A stretch of DNA of 30,660 nt from a virus: the IMG/VR virus record IMGVR_UViG_3300024348_003972, positions 1-30,660 of that record. One strand, written 5' to 3'. How positions within the stretch are numbered: the stretch's first letter is position 1; every line of letters begins with the position of its first letter. The position numbers and the translations under genes were made by a program. The notes below the pieces were generated by a model that saw only the letters and a program-made list of their open reading frames with translations, did not search any database and was not told where the DNA came from. This document shows positions 16,356-23,660 of this stretch, one piece after another.

Positions 16356-17807
16356 ATGAAACAAATTAAATTTTTATCTAGCTTACTTGAACAGGATGAT
16401 ACTCCAAATTTTACTGGTGGAACGGGTACGACTGACAAACCTAAAGAGAAACCTACTTCGAAAGACAAGAGTTCTAATAAGGGTTCTAACAATACAGATA
16501 CAAAGATTGAGCCAAGCGAAGATGCAAAGGCCGACTTAGCTGAACCTAGAGCATCTCTTTTAAAATTAAAAGGTGCAGTCGGACATGGAAAAACTGGTGT
16601 TACTATGCATGCCAGCGATGGTAGCAAATCTGAAGTTTGGCCATGGGCAGTGTCTTGGACATCCAGTGGAGGAGAAGTCTATAATCCAGCAAGTAAAGGC
16701 ACGGTTAATGCAGATAAAACCTATTATTTTAAGACTGATGGTGAAATGCGAGTTGACATACAATGGAAAAAAGCACAAGACCAAATTGCGTACCTGTATA
16801 GCGGGACGTACACAATAGGTGCTGGTAAAATTTCGATTACTGGAACAGAAGGCCAAGCCGAAGTAATTGACATGGCAACTGGGAACATTACTACTTCCAA
16901 TGTAGCACTTGTTCCAGCCAGTGAAATGGAATTAAATACGCTAAAGGGTAGATTTTCAAGAATCGCTCCAAATTTCAGTTGGTATTTTTACATGAGAATG
17001 TTTAACTTACAATCAGAAAACCCTGGATTACGAAAAGCAATCTTAGACGCACTAATCGCTGCTAATTATAACCCGTTTTCTTATGCAGGAAAACCTGGAA
17101 ATGTTATAGATACGCAAATGATGGCAGTAAATACAGCATTCTTTAAAAGTACAGAATTTGGATATTGGCCGGTTACTCGAAAATTCTATTCTCAATTTGC
17201 AGCAGGCCAAAGTGAAGTTACCTTTGGGTCAATTACTGATATCGATTCACCAGTTAAAGTTCCAGTAAAATCTGGAAAAACCGATTTTACTAGCGGATAT
17301 GAATATTTAGCATATAAACTAGAAGGTGCTGCAAGAGATAGCTCAGCGGTTGGTTCATCAGAACATGGTAAAAACTCAGATTCAGATGGAGTAAATACTG
17401 TATTTAGCGACGACGAGGCTCTTGCTTTTTATACAATATTAGCAGGTCTAAGTCAGCCGGTCGTTAATAAATTAAATACTATGGCAAAAGACGGAGCATA
17501 CGCTGGCTTACTTAATGGCAGTTGGTCACAAACTGTGCTAGATGAGGTTGGAGTTGACATGGGTAAAAATGCAGGATATAAAGATGTTTACGATAAGTAT
17601 ATTTCTAAGCTTGCAATAAATAGTGGAAAATCGTTTACTCAGGAATCAATGCTTTCAATCTATGCTAATATCGAAAATACTAATGATGCAAAGTGGTTTA
17701 AATCTGCGTCTGAATTATATGCACTAGGAGGAACCTATTTACAAGATGCATTAAAGGCTGTTCCAAAATATGTTGCCCCTAAAGCCGAGCCACACGTAAT
17801 AAAATAG
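16356..17807 (+). CDS. Putative virion protein with capsid-targeting-like leader
   Basis: 483 residues from ATG 16356. The frame is open further upstream, but that would overlap the previous gene by 61 bases, and this ATG lies 14 bases after its stop. The leader KQIKFLSSLLEQD resembles the one in the preceding gene. Residues ~18-60 are Lys/Thr/Asp-rich and disordered. Residues ~70-190 are beta-rich with many aromatics (WPWAVSWTSSGG, TYYFKTDGEMRV), and the rest is helical. No catalytic motif is recognised. It is co-transcribed with the two large genes before it, so structural or packaged protein is the best reading. Confidence 0.6.
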   Translation: MKQIKFLSSLLEQDDTPNFTGGTGTTDKPKEKPTSKDKSSNKGSNNTDTKIEPSEDAKADLAEPRASLLKLKGAVGHGKTGVTMHASDGSKSEVWPWAVSWTSSGGEVYNPASKGTVNADKTYYFKTDGEMRVDIQWKKAQDQIAYLYSGTYTIGAGKISITGTEGQAEVIDMATGNITTSNVALVPASEMELNTLKGRFSRIAPNFSWYFYMRMFNLQSENPGLRKAILDALIAANYNPFSYAGKPGNVIDTQMMAVNTAFFKSTEFGYWPVTRKFYSQFAAGQSEVTFGSITDIDSPVKVPVKSGKTDFTSGYEYLAYKLEGAARDSSAVGSSEHGKNSDSDGVNTVFSDDEALAFYTILAGLSQPVVNKLNTMAKDGAYAGLLNGSWSQTVLDEVGVDMGKNAGYKDVYDKYISKLAINSGKSFTQESMLSIYANIENTNDAKWFKSASELYALGGTYLQDALKAVPKYVAPKAEPHVIK

Positions 17808-17817
17808 TATACGATTA

Positions 17818-18012
17818 ATGCTAATAATAGATATAAGAAATTCAGAGTCTTTGGAAAGAGCTCTTAAGCAATTAAAAAGAAAGGTTGTCGATACTAAGCA
17901 ATTACAAAACTTGCGTAATCGTAAGGAATTTGAAAAGCCTAGTGTAAAACGCCGCTCTGAAATTAATAAAGCAAAGTACATTCAAAAAAAGAACGATGCA
18001 CTTAATAAATGA
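17818..18012 (+). CDS. rpsU: Phage-encoded ribosomal protein bS21
   Basis: 64 residues, the usual length for Bacteroidota bS21. The order of features matches the family: MLIIDIRNSESLERALKQLK, the basic KRK segment, then RNRKEFEKPSVKRRSEI and a basic C-terminal helix with Lys/Gln (KAKYIQKKN). bS21 sits on the 30S platform next to the anti-Shine-Dalgarno. In Flavobacterium johnsoniae it helps mask that sequence. A phage copy could replace the host protein and bias initiation toward phage mRNAs. It lies 10 bases after a virion gene and overlaps the NUDIX gene by four bases (ATGA), so it is probably expressed late, though a weak TATACG box at 17808 is possible. No Shine-Dalgarno precedes it. Confidence 0.9.
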   Translation: MLIIDIRNSESLERALKQLKRKVVDTKQLQNLRNRKEFEKPSVKRRSEINKAKYIQKKNDALNK

Positions 18013-18491
18013 TTTTTACCTTCACAGATTACTTAGCAGAAAGTGAAAAGCAGCTTGAAATCCGAGCAGCCGGTCTTGCTATTATCTGGGAAGGCAAACT
18101 TTTATTAATACATCCATCAAATGCAAGTTGGAAAAATCAGCCGTTTGGAATTCCCAAAGGAGGAATTGAACCGGGTGAAGATCTTTTAACTTGCGCAATT
18201 CGTGAAACTAGAGAAGAGACCGGGGTTACGGTAGATCCAGAACTAATTGATAAAAATGAGAAATATTTTGTATTTTACCGTCGCGGTATTCCTCACAGTC
18301 GCTGCGCTTATTTTGAGGTACACATCGATAGCCTTGAACAAATTGGCCTTGATTCGCCGAAAATACCTAAAGAACAACTACAGGCCGAGGAGGTAGATTG
18401 GGCTGGATTTATCCCAGTACAAGAGGCAGTTAATAAATTATCACGCTCTCAACAGATAATTGCGCAGCGTTTAATTGAAACTATCGAATAG
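18009..18491 (+). CDS. NUDIX hydrolase with capsid-targeting-like N-terminus
   Basis: 160 residues. A complete Nudix box lies at G51-V73 (GGIEPGEDLL, then RETREETGV), with all metal-binding glutamates present. NUDIX enzymes hydrolyse nucleoside diphosphate-linked compounds: oxidised dNTPs, Ap4A, or RNA caps. The fold proper starts near residue 17, so residues 1-16 (IFTFTDYLAESEK) are an extra leader. It closely resembles the T4 internal-protein leader YQEFIAEA in spacing. The gene starts inside the bS21 stop codon (ATGA overlap), so it belongs to the late unit. It is thus a candidate packaged enzyme. Substrate unknown. Confidence 0.87.
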   Translation: MIFTFTDYLAESEKQLEIRAAGLAIIWEGKLLLIHPSNASWKNQPFGIPKGGIEPGEDLLTCAIRETREETGVTVDPELIDKNEKYFVFYRRGIPHSRCAYFEVHIDSLEQIGLDSPKIPKEQLQAEEVDWAGFIPVQEAVNKLSRSQQIIAQRLIETIE

Positions 18492-18497
18492 AGTTTG

Positions 18498-18504
18498 GTA
18501 TAAT
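18498..18504 (+). promoter_or_regulatory. Early/middle-type promoter (TTGAAA - 18 bases - TATAAT)
   Basis: The GGTATAAT box lies 23 bases before ATG 18528. TTGAAA at 18475-18480 gives a sigma-70-like -35 with an 18-base spacer, so this is the best-formed member of the set. Confidence 0.6.
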
Positions 18505-18527
18505 ATCTTAACAAAACAAAGATATTT

Positions 18528-19049
18528 ATGTCAAACGAAACTGTAACTCAAGACGAGCAAATTTTAGAACCAGTTGATCAAATCACTGATGCATCTCCAG
18601 AGGTGGAAGAGCCTCAACAAGAATTATCCGAAATCGAAACACTTAAAAACCAAAGACGCGGTCATTTTGATGTTCCATCAATGACGCAAGACGATCTTAA
18701 GTGGTTGAGAAATTTCTTAAAAAACAATGTTGAATTTACTGGACCTAACGAAGCTTTCGTTATTCTACAGAATCACAACATGTTATTGGGAGAAATTGAA
18801 AACCATAAAGGCGAAGGTAAAAACTCTGAGACTCGTCCAGTTAGATTGCCTGCTGCATGTATTGAATCTTGCCTGTATTTCTTAAATCGTGCAAAATTCA
18901 CAGGTTTGCACAATGCACAAGCACTATTCAAAGTTTCTTTTCAATTAAACAGTGCCTACTCTAAAGTTCACGAGATTGACAAAGCAATTAAAACTTTGGA
19001 AACTCCAGCGGAGAATGCTGTACCACAAACTGAAGAAACTCCCGCCTAA
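18528..19049 (+). CDS. Hypothetical acidic-tailed protein
   Basis: 173 residues. The N-terminal ~38 residues are acidic and disordered (Glu/Asp/Gln/Pro). Residues ~45-155 form a compact helical domain (MTQDDLKWLRNFLKN and LPAACIESCLYFLNRAKF). The C-terminus is again acidic. No DNA-binding or catalytic motif is recognised. It has its own GTATAAT promoter and a strong terminator straight after, so it is a single-gene early or middle unit. Stand-alone control and acidic tails are compatible with a protein that binds host factors, but that is only a guess. Confidence 0.7.
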   Translation: MSNETVTQDEQILEPVDQITDASPEVEEPQQELSEIETLKNQRRGHFDVPSMTQDDLKWLRNFLKNNVEFTGPNEAFVILQNHNMLLGEIENHKGEGKNSETRPVRLPAACIESCLYFLNRAKFTGLHNAQALFKVSFQLNSAYSKVHEIDKAIKTLETPAENAVPQTEETPA

Positions 19050-19073
19050 TTAATTGGCGTCTTTTATATAGCT

Positions 19074-19101
19074 AAAGGAGACCTTTTTGGTCTCCTTTTT
19101 T
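19074..19101 (+). terminator. Rho-independent terminator
   Basis: 10-bp stem AAAGGAGACC/GGTCTCCTTT (19074-19083 and 19089-19098) with a T5 loop, then a T-run that runs directly into the ligase -10 box at 19103. Terminator and promoter are fused back to back. Confidence 0.9.
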
Positions 19102-19108
19102 GTATAAT
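19102..19108 (+). promoter_or_regulatory. -10 box (GTATAAT) six bases before ATG, predicted leaderless
   Basis: The sequence at 19100-19121 nearly copies that at 10770-10791. Any -35 would lie inside the terminator stem, so recognition probably rests on the extended -10 (TGTATAAT). Confidence 0.6.
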
Positions 19109-19114
19109 AAGTAT

Positions 19115-20410
19115 ATGAATACATTGAAACATATCCAAGACTTTATAGAAGCGATGAATGTAACCTCATCGACTAATGATAAAAAAGCGGTTCTTCAACA
19201 ATTTAATAGCCCATATCTCAGAAAGATCCTAGAGTATACGTATTCGCCATTTAAGCAATACTATGTTACACCAGCAAATTTAAAAAAGAGACAGGAACTT
19301 TCTTTTGATAATTATGATGATCTATTTAGTCTGCTAGATGATCTGAATGACAGGTGTGTCACTGGCAACTCTGCAATTGCTTGTGTTAATGGATTTATAG
19401 CTAAGAATTTGGAGTTCTCAGAAGTGATCTATAGTATCTTAGATCGCAACTTAAAAACCCGTGCTACAACTACTCTAATTAATTCAGTTTTACCTGGAAC
19501 TATTCCAACATTTGACGTTGCCCTAGCCTTACCATATGATGATAAGTCTAAAAAGAAGGTCAAATTGGAAGATGGTTGGTATATGAGCCGTAAACTAGAT
19601 GGAGTCCGTTGTATTGCCATAATTGATGCAGATGGAGAAGTTAAATTCTTTTCTAGAGGCGGCAATGAGTTCTTAACTCTAGATACACTAAAAGCCGATA
19701 TTAAAAAACTAAAATTAATTGATACTGTTCTTGATGGCGAAGTTTGCATGATGAATGAATCTGGCCAAGAAGATTTTCAAGGAATTATTAAAGAAATTGG
19801 CCGAAAGAATCATACAATTAAAAATCCAAAATATTTAGTATTTGACTGCTTAACTCTAGATGAATTTAACAGTCAAACTTCATCAACTGATAGAAAATTT
19901 AGGGATCGTATTACAATAGCTGCACTACTATTTAGTGGAATTGACTTAAAAAATACTACTCTACTAAAGCAAACCCTAATTGAATCCGAAGATCAATTAC
20001 AAACTGAAATTACTAATTCAACTGCTCAAGGTTGGGAAGGTTTAATGCTAAGAAAAGATACTCCATATATTGGAAAACGTAGCGATGAAATTCTTAAAGT
20101 TAAAAAATTCTGGGATGCTGAATATATTGTAGAAGGAGTTGAAAATTCAACGCACCGAGTTATAGAAGATGGTCGTGAAGTTGAAGAAGAAATGTTAGGC
20201 AATATTTTTATTACACATAAAGGAAATCAAGTTAGAGTAGGTTCAGGTTTTTCAATTGAACAGCGTCGACAATTTTACAAAAACCCTGATCAAATTATAG
20301 GTAAAACAATCACTGTTCAATACTTCGAAGAAACTACTGATCAATATGGTCAAAACTCTTTAAGATTTCCAGTTATTAAAGCAATTTACGAAAAAACAAG
20401 AACCATATAA
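19115..20410 (+). CDS. ATP-dependent DNA ligase, T4 gp30-like
   Basis: 431 residues from ATG 19115; an in-frame TTG at 19100 lies within the promoter and is rejected. It seals nicks using ATP. Motif I is KLDGVR with adenylated Lys160, almost the same position as T4 ligase Lys159. Motif III surrounds LDGEV and FDCL, motif IV is EGLMLR, and motif V is LKVKKFW. The N-terminal ~130 residues (HIQDFIEAMN, STNDKKAVLQQF, YTYSPFKQYYV) match the helical DNA-binding domain of T4 ligase in layout. A C-terminal OB fold follows (~330-431). It is slightly shorter than T4 ligase (487). It abuts the guanylate kinase gene, with which it is co-transcribed. Confidence 0.93.
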   Translation: MNTLKHIQDFIEAMNVTSSTNDKKAVLQQFNSPYLRKILEYTYSPFKQYYVTPANLKKRQELSFDNYDDLFSLLDDLNDRCVTGNSAIACVNGFIAKNLEFSEVIYSILDRNLKTRATTTLINSVLPGTIPTFDVALALPYDDKSKKKVKLEDGWYMSRKLDGVRCIAIIDADGEVKFFSRGGNEFLTLDTLKADIKKLKLIDTVLDGEVCMMNESGQEDFQGIIKEIGRKNHTIKNPKYLVFDCLTLDEFNSQTSSTDRKFRDRITIAALLFSGIDLKNTTLLKQTLIESEDQLQTEITNSTAQGWEGLMLRKDTPYIGKRSDEILKVKKFWDAEYIVEGVENSTHRVIEDGREVEEEMLGNIFITHKGNQVRVGSGFSIEQRRQFYKNPDQIIGKTITVQYFEETTDQYGQNSLRFPVIKAIYEKTRTI

Positions 20411-20887
20411 ATGCCAAGAATTATTTTAGCAGGACCTGGTGCATCAGGTAAAGATTTCATGAGAAAACGTTTAGAAGAACGTGGAATGAAATATGCAGTG
20501 AGTTATACAACTCGACCTCCAAGGCCAGGAGAAGTGGATGGCCAAGACTATTTCTTTTTAAGCAAAGAAGAGTGTCAAACAATGATTAATGAAGGTAAAT
20601 TCTATGAAGTTATTGATTTTAATGGATGGACCTATGGAACTTCTATTGAACAATTTGATAATGATGATGTTTTTATTATGACTCCAAGCGGATTAGCTCA
20701 TCTTGCAGAAAAAGATAGAGCCAAATCATTTGTAATATTTTTTGATATTCCAGAAGAAATTAGAAAACGCCGACTCGAAGAACGAGTTATGCCTGGCCAT
20801 ACAGTCGAAGCCAGATTACAGGCCGATAGAGAATTATTTGATGGCTTTAACAATTACGATTTAAAAATAACAAACCCAAACTTTTAA
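20411..20887 (+). CDS. gmk: Guanylate kinase family protein
   Basis: 158 residues. It would phosphorylate (d)GMP to (d)GDP for DNA synthesis. The P-loop is GPGASGKD at residues 8-15; the usual Ser/Thr after Lys is replaced by Asp15. The GMP-binding signature SYTTRPPRPGEVDGQDYFF is intact. The lid and Arg-rich part lie near residues 115-135 (RKRRLEERVMPGH). It is shorter than bacterial enzymes (about 200). It begins on the base after the ligase stop, and the SSB-like gene follows by one base, forming a tight replication unit. The Asp in the P-loop could reduce or alter ATP use. Confidence 0.85.
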   Translation: MPRIILAGPGASGKDFMRKRLEERGMKYAVSYTTRPPRPGEVDGQDYFFLSKEECQTMINEGKFYEVIDFNGWTYGTSIEQFDNDDVFIMTPSGLAHLAEKDRAKSFVIFFDIPEEIRKRRLEERVMPGHTVEARLQADRELFDGFNNYDLKITNPNF

Positions 20888-20888
20888 T

Positions 20889-21299
20889 ATGTCAACCTTT
20901 AACGGAACCTTAATTAATGTAGATGATACTCAATTTGTATCAGCAAAATTCAAAAAAAGAGAATTTGTAGTCGGGACTAACGATAAGTACCCTCAGTATG
21001 TAACATTTGTTGCAATCCAAGAAAAATGTGAAATGTTAGATTTTGCAAATCCTGGAGATCAAATTCAAGTTGGCTATAAATTAGCCGGTCGTAAATGGGA
21101 AAGTCCTAGCGGTCAAATCAAATACTTCAATACAATTGAAGCAACTCAAATTCATGTTACAAAGTCTAATCAAATTTTAGATGAGCAAGACATGACTGAT
21201 GATGAAATTATGAATGATTTATTTGGAGATGCTCCAAGTACACCAAAGAAATCAGCACCAATTGACGATACTGATTTGCCATGGGATATCTTAGATTAG
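20889..21299 (+). CDS. DUF3127 OB-fold, SSB-like protein
   Basis: 136 residues. Residues ~1-95 match DUF3127, a Bacteroidota family: NGTLINVDDTQFVSAKFKKR, then KYPQYVTFVAIQEKCEML and GRKWESPSGQIKYFNTIEA. It is beta-rich and OB-fold-like. The linker is acidic and the C-terminus ends in DDTDLPWDILD, which resembles the acidic DDLPF tip by which SSB recruits partners. Neighbours are ligase, guanylate kinase and an exonuclease, so a phage single-strand-binding role is a good inference. DNA binding is not shown by the sequence alone. Confidence 0.8.
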   Translation: MSTFNGTLINVDDTQFVSAKFKKREFVVGTNDKYPQYVTFVAIQEKCEMLDFANPGDQIQVGYKLAGRKWESPSGQIKYFNTIEATQIHVTKSNQILDEQDMTDDEIMNDLFGDAPSTPKKSAPIDDTDLPWDILD

Positions 21300-21305
21300 T
21301 ATAAT
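21299..21305 (+). promoter_or_regulatory. Early/middle-type promoter (TTGCCA - 18 bases - TATAAT)
   Basis: AGTATAAT overlaps the stop of the DUF3127 gene and lies 17 bases before ATG 21323. TTGCCA at 21276-21281 gives an 18-base spacer, as at 18475-18504. Confidence 0.55.
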
Positions 21306-21322
21306 ATTATAAAATATAAGAA

Positions 21323-21946
21323 ATGAAATACATATCAATTGATTTAGAAACAACTGGGTTAGATCCACAAACGTGTCAGATCTTACAGATTGGTGCAATA
21401 ATTGAAGACACAAATGATGTTAAGCCAATCTCAGAGTTGCCTACATTTAATTGTGTAATCGAACACCCTCACTATACAGGTTCAGCGTATGCTATTAATA
21501 TGAACATGAACCTTATTGAGATTATAGCTGGAATGGAAAAGATTCCAAGAGAAGACCGTGGAGAATATCGTAAGAAACACAATATCTTAACTCCCCAAAT
21601 GGTTGCTACGGCATTTGCAAATTGGGCAGCATTTCACGGATGTGAAGTAGACGGTGACCGAGTAATTATTAATGCAGCTGGAAAAAACTTTGCAGCATTT
21701 GATAAAGTTTGGTTAGAAACCCTAATTCCAACTTGGAATACCAAAATTAAAATTAGAAATCGCATTATTGATCCAGCTGTATTAGTTACAGATTGGAAAA
21801 ATGATCAATCTCTTCCAGGTCTTGGAAAATGTAAAGAGCGAATTGGTCTTGAAAATCATGTTACTCATGATGGACTAGACGATGCAATCGATGTTGTTGA
21901 GGTAATTCGTAAAGCTACAAACAATTACCAGAATGCGAATTATTGA
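21323..21946 (+). CDS. DnaQ-like DEDDh 3'-5' exonuclease
   Basis: 207 residues. Exo I is IDLETTGLD (D7 and E9), Exo II is around GKNFAAFDKVWLE, and Exo III is H182-x4-D187 (HDGLDDAID). The four acidic residues and the histidine are all present. It would remove nucleotides from DNA or short RNA 3' ends. An insertion at ~65-105 (NMNMNLIEIIAGMEKIP) separates Exo I and Exo II. It has its own promoter at 21299 and overlaps the next small gene by 14 bases. It may act as proofreader, repair exonuclease or nucleotide scavenger; the DNA polymerase is not in this window. Confidence 0.88.
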   Translation: MKYISIDLETTGLDPQTCQILQIGAIIEDTNDVKPISELPTFNCVIEHPHYTGSAYAINMNMNLIEIIAGMEKIPREDRGEYRKKHNILTPQMVATAFANWAAFHGCEVDGDRVIINAAGKNFAAFDKVWLETLIPTWNTKIKIRNRIIDPAVLVTDWKNDQSLPGLGKCKERIGLENHVTHDGLDDAIDVVEVIRKATNNYQNANY

Positions 21947-22151
21947 TTATAAAGCAGCTCTAGAAAGCATGTATCTAGATATGATGGAAGAAATGTATAA
22001 ACACCTTTCATCAAATAAATTTGAGTGGCCTGATGATATTCCATTCGATGATGCAGAAAAGACAGACCTTTTATCTGAAATGATTGAATATTTTGAAGAA
22101 AAGGAAGAATTTGAAAAGTGTGAAGAGCTCACAAAAATGAAGAATCTTTAG
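21933..22151 (+). CDS. Small acidic helical protein
   Basis: 72 residues, strongly acidic (Glu/Asp-rich, SEMIEYFEEKEEFEKCEELT), all helix by composition. It overlaps the exonuclease gene by 14 bases and is therefore probably coupled to it. Its net charge could fit a DNA-mimic inhibitor or an exonuclease partner, but neither is supported beyond charge and position. Confidence 0.65.
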   Translation: MRIIDYKAALESMYLDMMEEMYKHLSSNKFEWPDDIPFDDAEKTDLLSEMIEYFEEKEEFEKCEELTKMKNL

Positions 22152-22157
22152 TATATT
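22151..22157 (+). promoter_or_regulatory. -10 box (GTATATT) six bases before ATG, predicted leaderless
   Basis: AGTATATT overlaps the preceding stop; six bases separate it from ATG 22164, the same spacing as at 10772 and 19102. Confidence 0.5.
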
Positions 22158-22163
22158 AGTTAT

Positions 22164-23123
22164 ATGATAAATGAAACAACTCGTCTTGGATATTGTTGTA
22201 TTAATCTTTCCTTAGATAGAAAGGTTACTGCAAATCGTGGAATGATTAAGAAAACCTTTCAACAAAAAGGTATTCAATATTGTGGCGAGTTGGCTCATCA
22301 AAATATCAAAGATATTCTAACTATTTTGCAATGGAATCTAGCCAATGACATTTATGTTTATCGTATGTCTAGCGATGTTTTTCCATGGATGTCAGAATAT
22401 GAAATTCAAGAACTTCCAAATTTTCAAGAAATTTTACCCGATATGCAGGCAATTGGCGCATTTGTGCTTGCCAATAACATCAGGCTGTCGATGCATCCAG
22501 GTCAATTTGATGTTTTGCCTTCGCCGACTCCAATTGTTGTTACTAAAACAATTAAGGATCTAAACCAGCATGCAGAAATTATGGATCTTATGGGGTTACC
22601 GACCGATCATAGATTTCCAGTTAATATCCATGTAGGTGGAACATATGGCGATAAAGAATCAGCAGCAGACAGATTTTGTCAAAATTTTAGGTTACTTAGT
22701 AAAGCTGCACAAAGTCGACTTGTTGTTGAAAATGATGATAAGGCTACTCAATACTCAGTACAAGACTTATTCGACTTAATTACTGCAAGAATTGGAACTC
22801 CAATTACTTTTGACTTTCACCACCACCGTTTTAATACAAGTGGGCTAACCGAAGAGGCTGCTCTAAAACTTGCAGCTTCAACTTGGCCATGCACTCCGCT
22901 AACACACTATTCAAGCTCAAAGAAAACATTTGAAGATTCTACAGTTATTGCTAGATCCCACGCAGATTATATCTACGAACAAATTAATCCGTACGGGTTA
23001 ACTTTAGATATCGAAGTAGAGGCTAAAGCCAAAGACCTGGCTGTTCTAAAGTATCGCGAGCAGTATAATACTCTATTAGAAAAATATATTCCATTAGAAC
23101 ATGAGCGATTGCAAGAACTGTAA
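22164..23123 (+). CDS. uvsE: UV damage endonuclease (UvsE/UvdE, TIM barrel)
   Basis: 319 residues, full family length. It nicks DNA 5' to UV photoproducts and other lesions using metal ions. Diagnostic blocks appear in order: RLGYCCIN (start), VYRMSSDVFPW, LSMHPGQFDVL, NIHVGGTYGDKE, LVVENDDK, FDFHHHRFN and DIEVEAKAKDLAV. The metal-binding His, Glu and Asp residues of these blocks are all present. The start at ATG 22164 puts the first block at residue 7, as usual. The last 23 bases overlap the downstream Cys-rich gene. With the Nei-like glycosylase at 25697, the phage carries at least two DNA-damage incision enzymes. Confidence 0.93.
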   Translation: MINETTRLGYCCINLSLDRKVTANRGMIKKTFQQKGIQYCGELAHQNIKDILTILQWNLANDIYVYRMSSDVFPWMSEYEIQELPNFQEILPDMQAIGAFVLANNIRLSMHPGQFDVLPSPTPIVVTKTIKDLNQHAEIMDLMGLPTDHRFPVNIHVGGTYGDKESAADRFCQNFRLLSKAAQSRLVVENDDKATQYSVQDLFDLITARIGTPITFDFHHHRFNTSGLTEEAALKLAASTWPCTPLTHYSSSKKTFEDSTVIARSHADYIYEQINPYGLTLDIEVEAKAKDLAVLKYREQYNTLLEKYIPLEHERLQEL

Positions 23124-23328
23124 ATCAAAGGAGATTCGAACTCAAATTAAAGGCATCTTTGATGAATTCTTTGTTGGGGATGATATTAGAAATGAAAGAC
23201 TTTCTATTTGCTATGACTGCGATAAGTTTTTAGCAGAAAGCGGTCAATGCGGAGAATGTGGCTGCTATATTTTTGCAAAGACTGCAACTAAAGGGGAGGT
23301 CTGTCCGCTAGATGAGCCCAAGTGGTAA
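23101..23328 (+). CDS. Small Cys-rich zinc-binding protein (DUF6171-like)
   Basis: 75 residues with CKNC near the N-terminus, CYDC in the middle, CGECGC and a final C before PLDEPKW. The eight or more cysteines suit two zinc sites. The pattern resembles a small phage family with ICxxC and QCxxCGC (DUF6171-like). It overlaps uvsE by 23 bases, so translation is coupled. The role is unknown. Confidence 0.75.
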   Translation: MSDCKNCKSKEIRTQIKGIFDEFFVGDDIRNERLSICYDCDKFLAESGQCGECGCYIFAKTATKGEVCPLDEPKW

Positions 23329-23336
23329 TAAATAAC
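23328..23336 (+). promoter_or_regulatory. Possible late-promoter-like box (ATAAATAAC)
   Basis: It matches the core of the other late boxes and overlaps the preceding stop codon. However, it is 74 bases from the next start, so the spacing rule seen elsewhere fails. Confidence 0.35.
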
Positions 23337-23409
23337 TAAGATTTTACAAATCCTCAGTTTATTCAATTAATCATTTTTTCTACTGAGAAAATACCTAACA
23401 CCATGGAAA

Positions 23410-23634
23410 GTGACAGTATTCGCCAAATTAAAACACAATCGGAAGAGACTGATGGGGACTTGGATCCTGATCCTAGCTACGTTCTTCAACCCTCTTGGTT
23501 TCGATGCCCTATTTGCTCTGGTAATGAAATGGACCGGCTCCTATTGGATTACGGACGCTATTTTCTATTGCCTATCGGCGTTCTTTTTTGGACTTTATTT
23601 TTTATTTTTTAGAGAAAAACCAAAGAAATCTTAG
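23410..23634 (+). CDS. Small two-helix membrane protein
   Basis: 74 residues from GTG 23410. A basic N-terminus (KLKHNRKR) is followed by two hydrophobic segments (~15-40, TWILILATFFNPLGFDALF; ~45-68, AIFYCLSAFFFGLYFLFF) and a Lys-rich end, a sensible positive-inside membrane protein. An alternative ATG frame at 23403-23612 covers the same DNA with 69 residues. I prefer this frame for its cleaner composition, but its start codon is weak. It could be a holin-like or superinfection protein; there is no direct evidence. Confidence 0.5.
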   Translation: MTVFAKLKHNRKRLMGTWILILATFFNPLGFDALFALVMKWTGSYWITDAIFYCLSAFFFGLYFLFFREKPKKS

Positions 23635-23640
23635 TATATT
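23634..23640 (+). promoter_or_regulatory. Early/middle-type -10 box (GTATATT)
   Basis: AGTATATT starts within the stop of the membrane protein gene and lies 20 bases before ATG 23661. Confidence 0.5.
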
Positions 23641-23660
23641 ATCTCTATAAACTTATTAAT

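Noticed and set aside
16265-16627. Antisense frame of 120 codons across the 16341/16356 junction
   Set aside because: Shadow of two well-supported + strand genes, with Pro/Ser/Leu-rich composition typical of reverse frames.
19115-19160. The ligase N-terminus (HIQDFIEAMN) as another capsid-targeting leader
   Set aside because: It aligns in layout with the native N-terminal helix of T4 DNA ligase, and the gene has an early-type promoter.
23353-23387. CTCAGT/ACTGAG inverted repeat as a terminator
   Set aside because: Six base pairs with a 23-base loop and no T-run after it.
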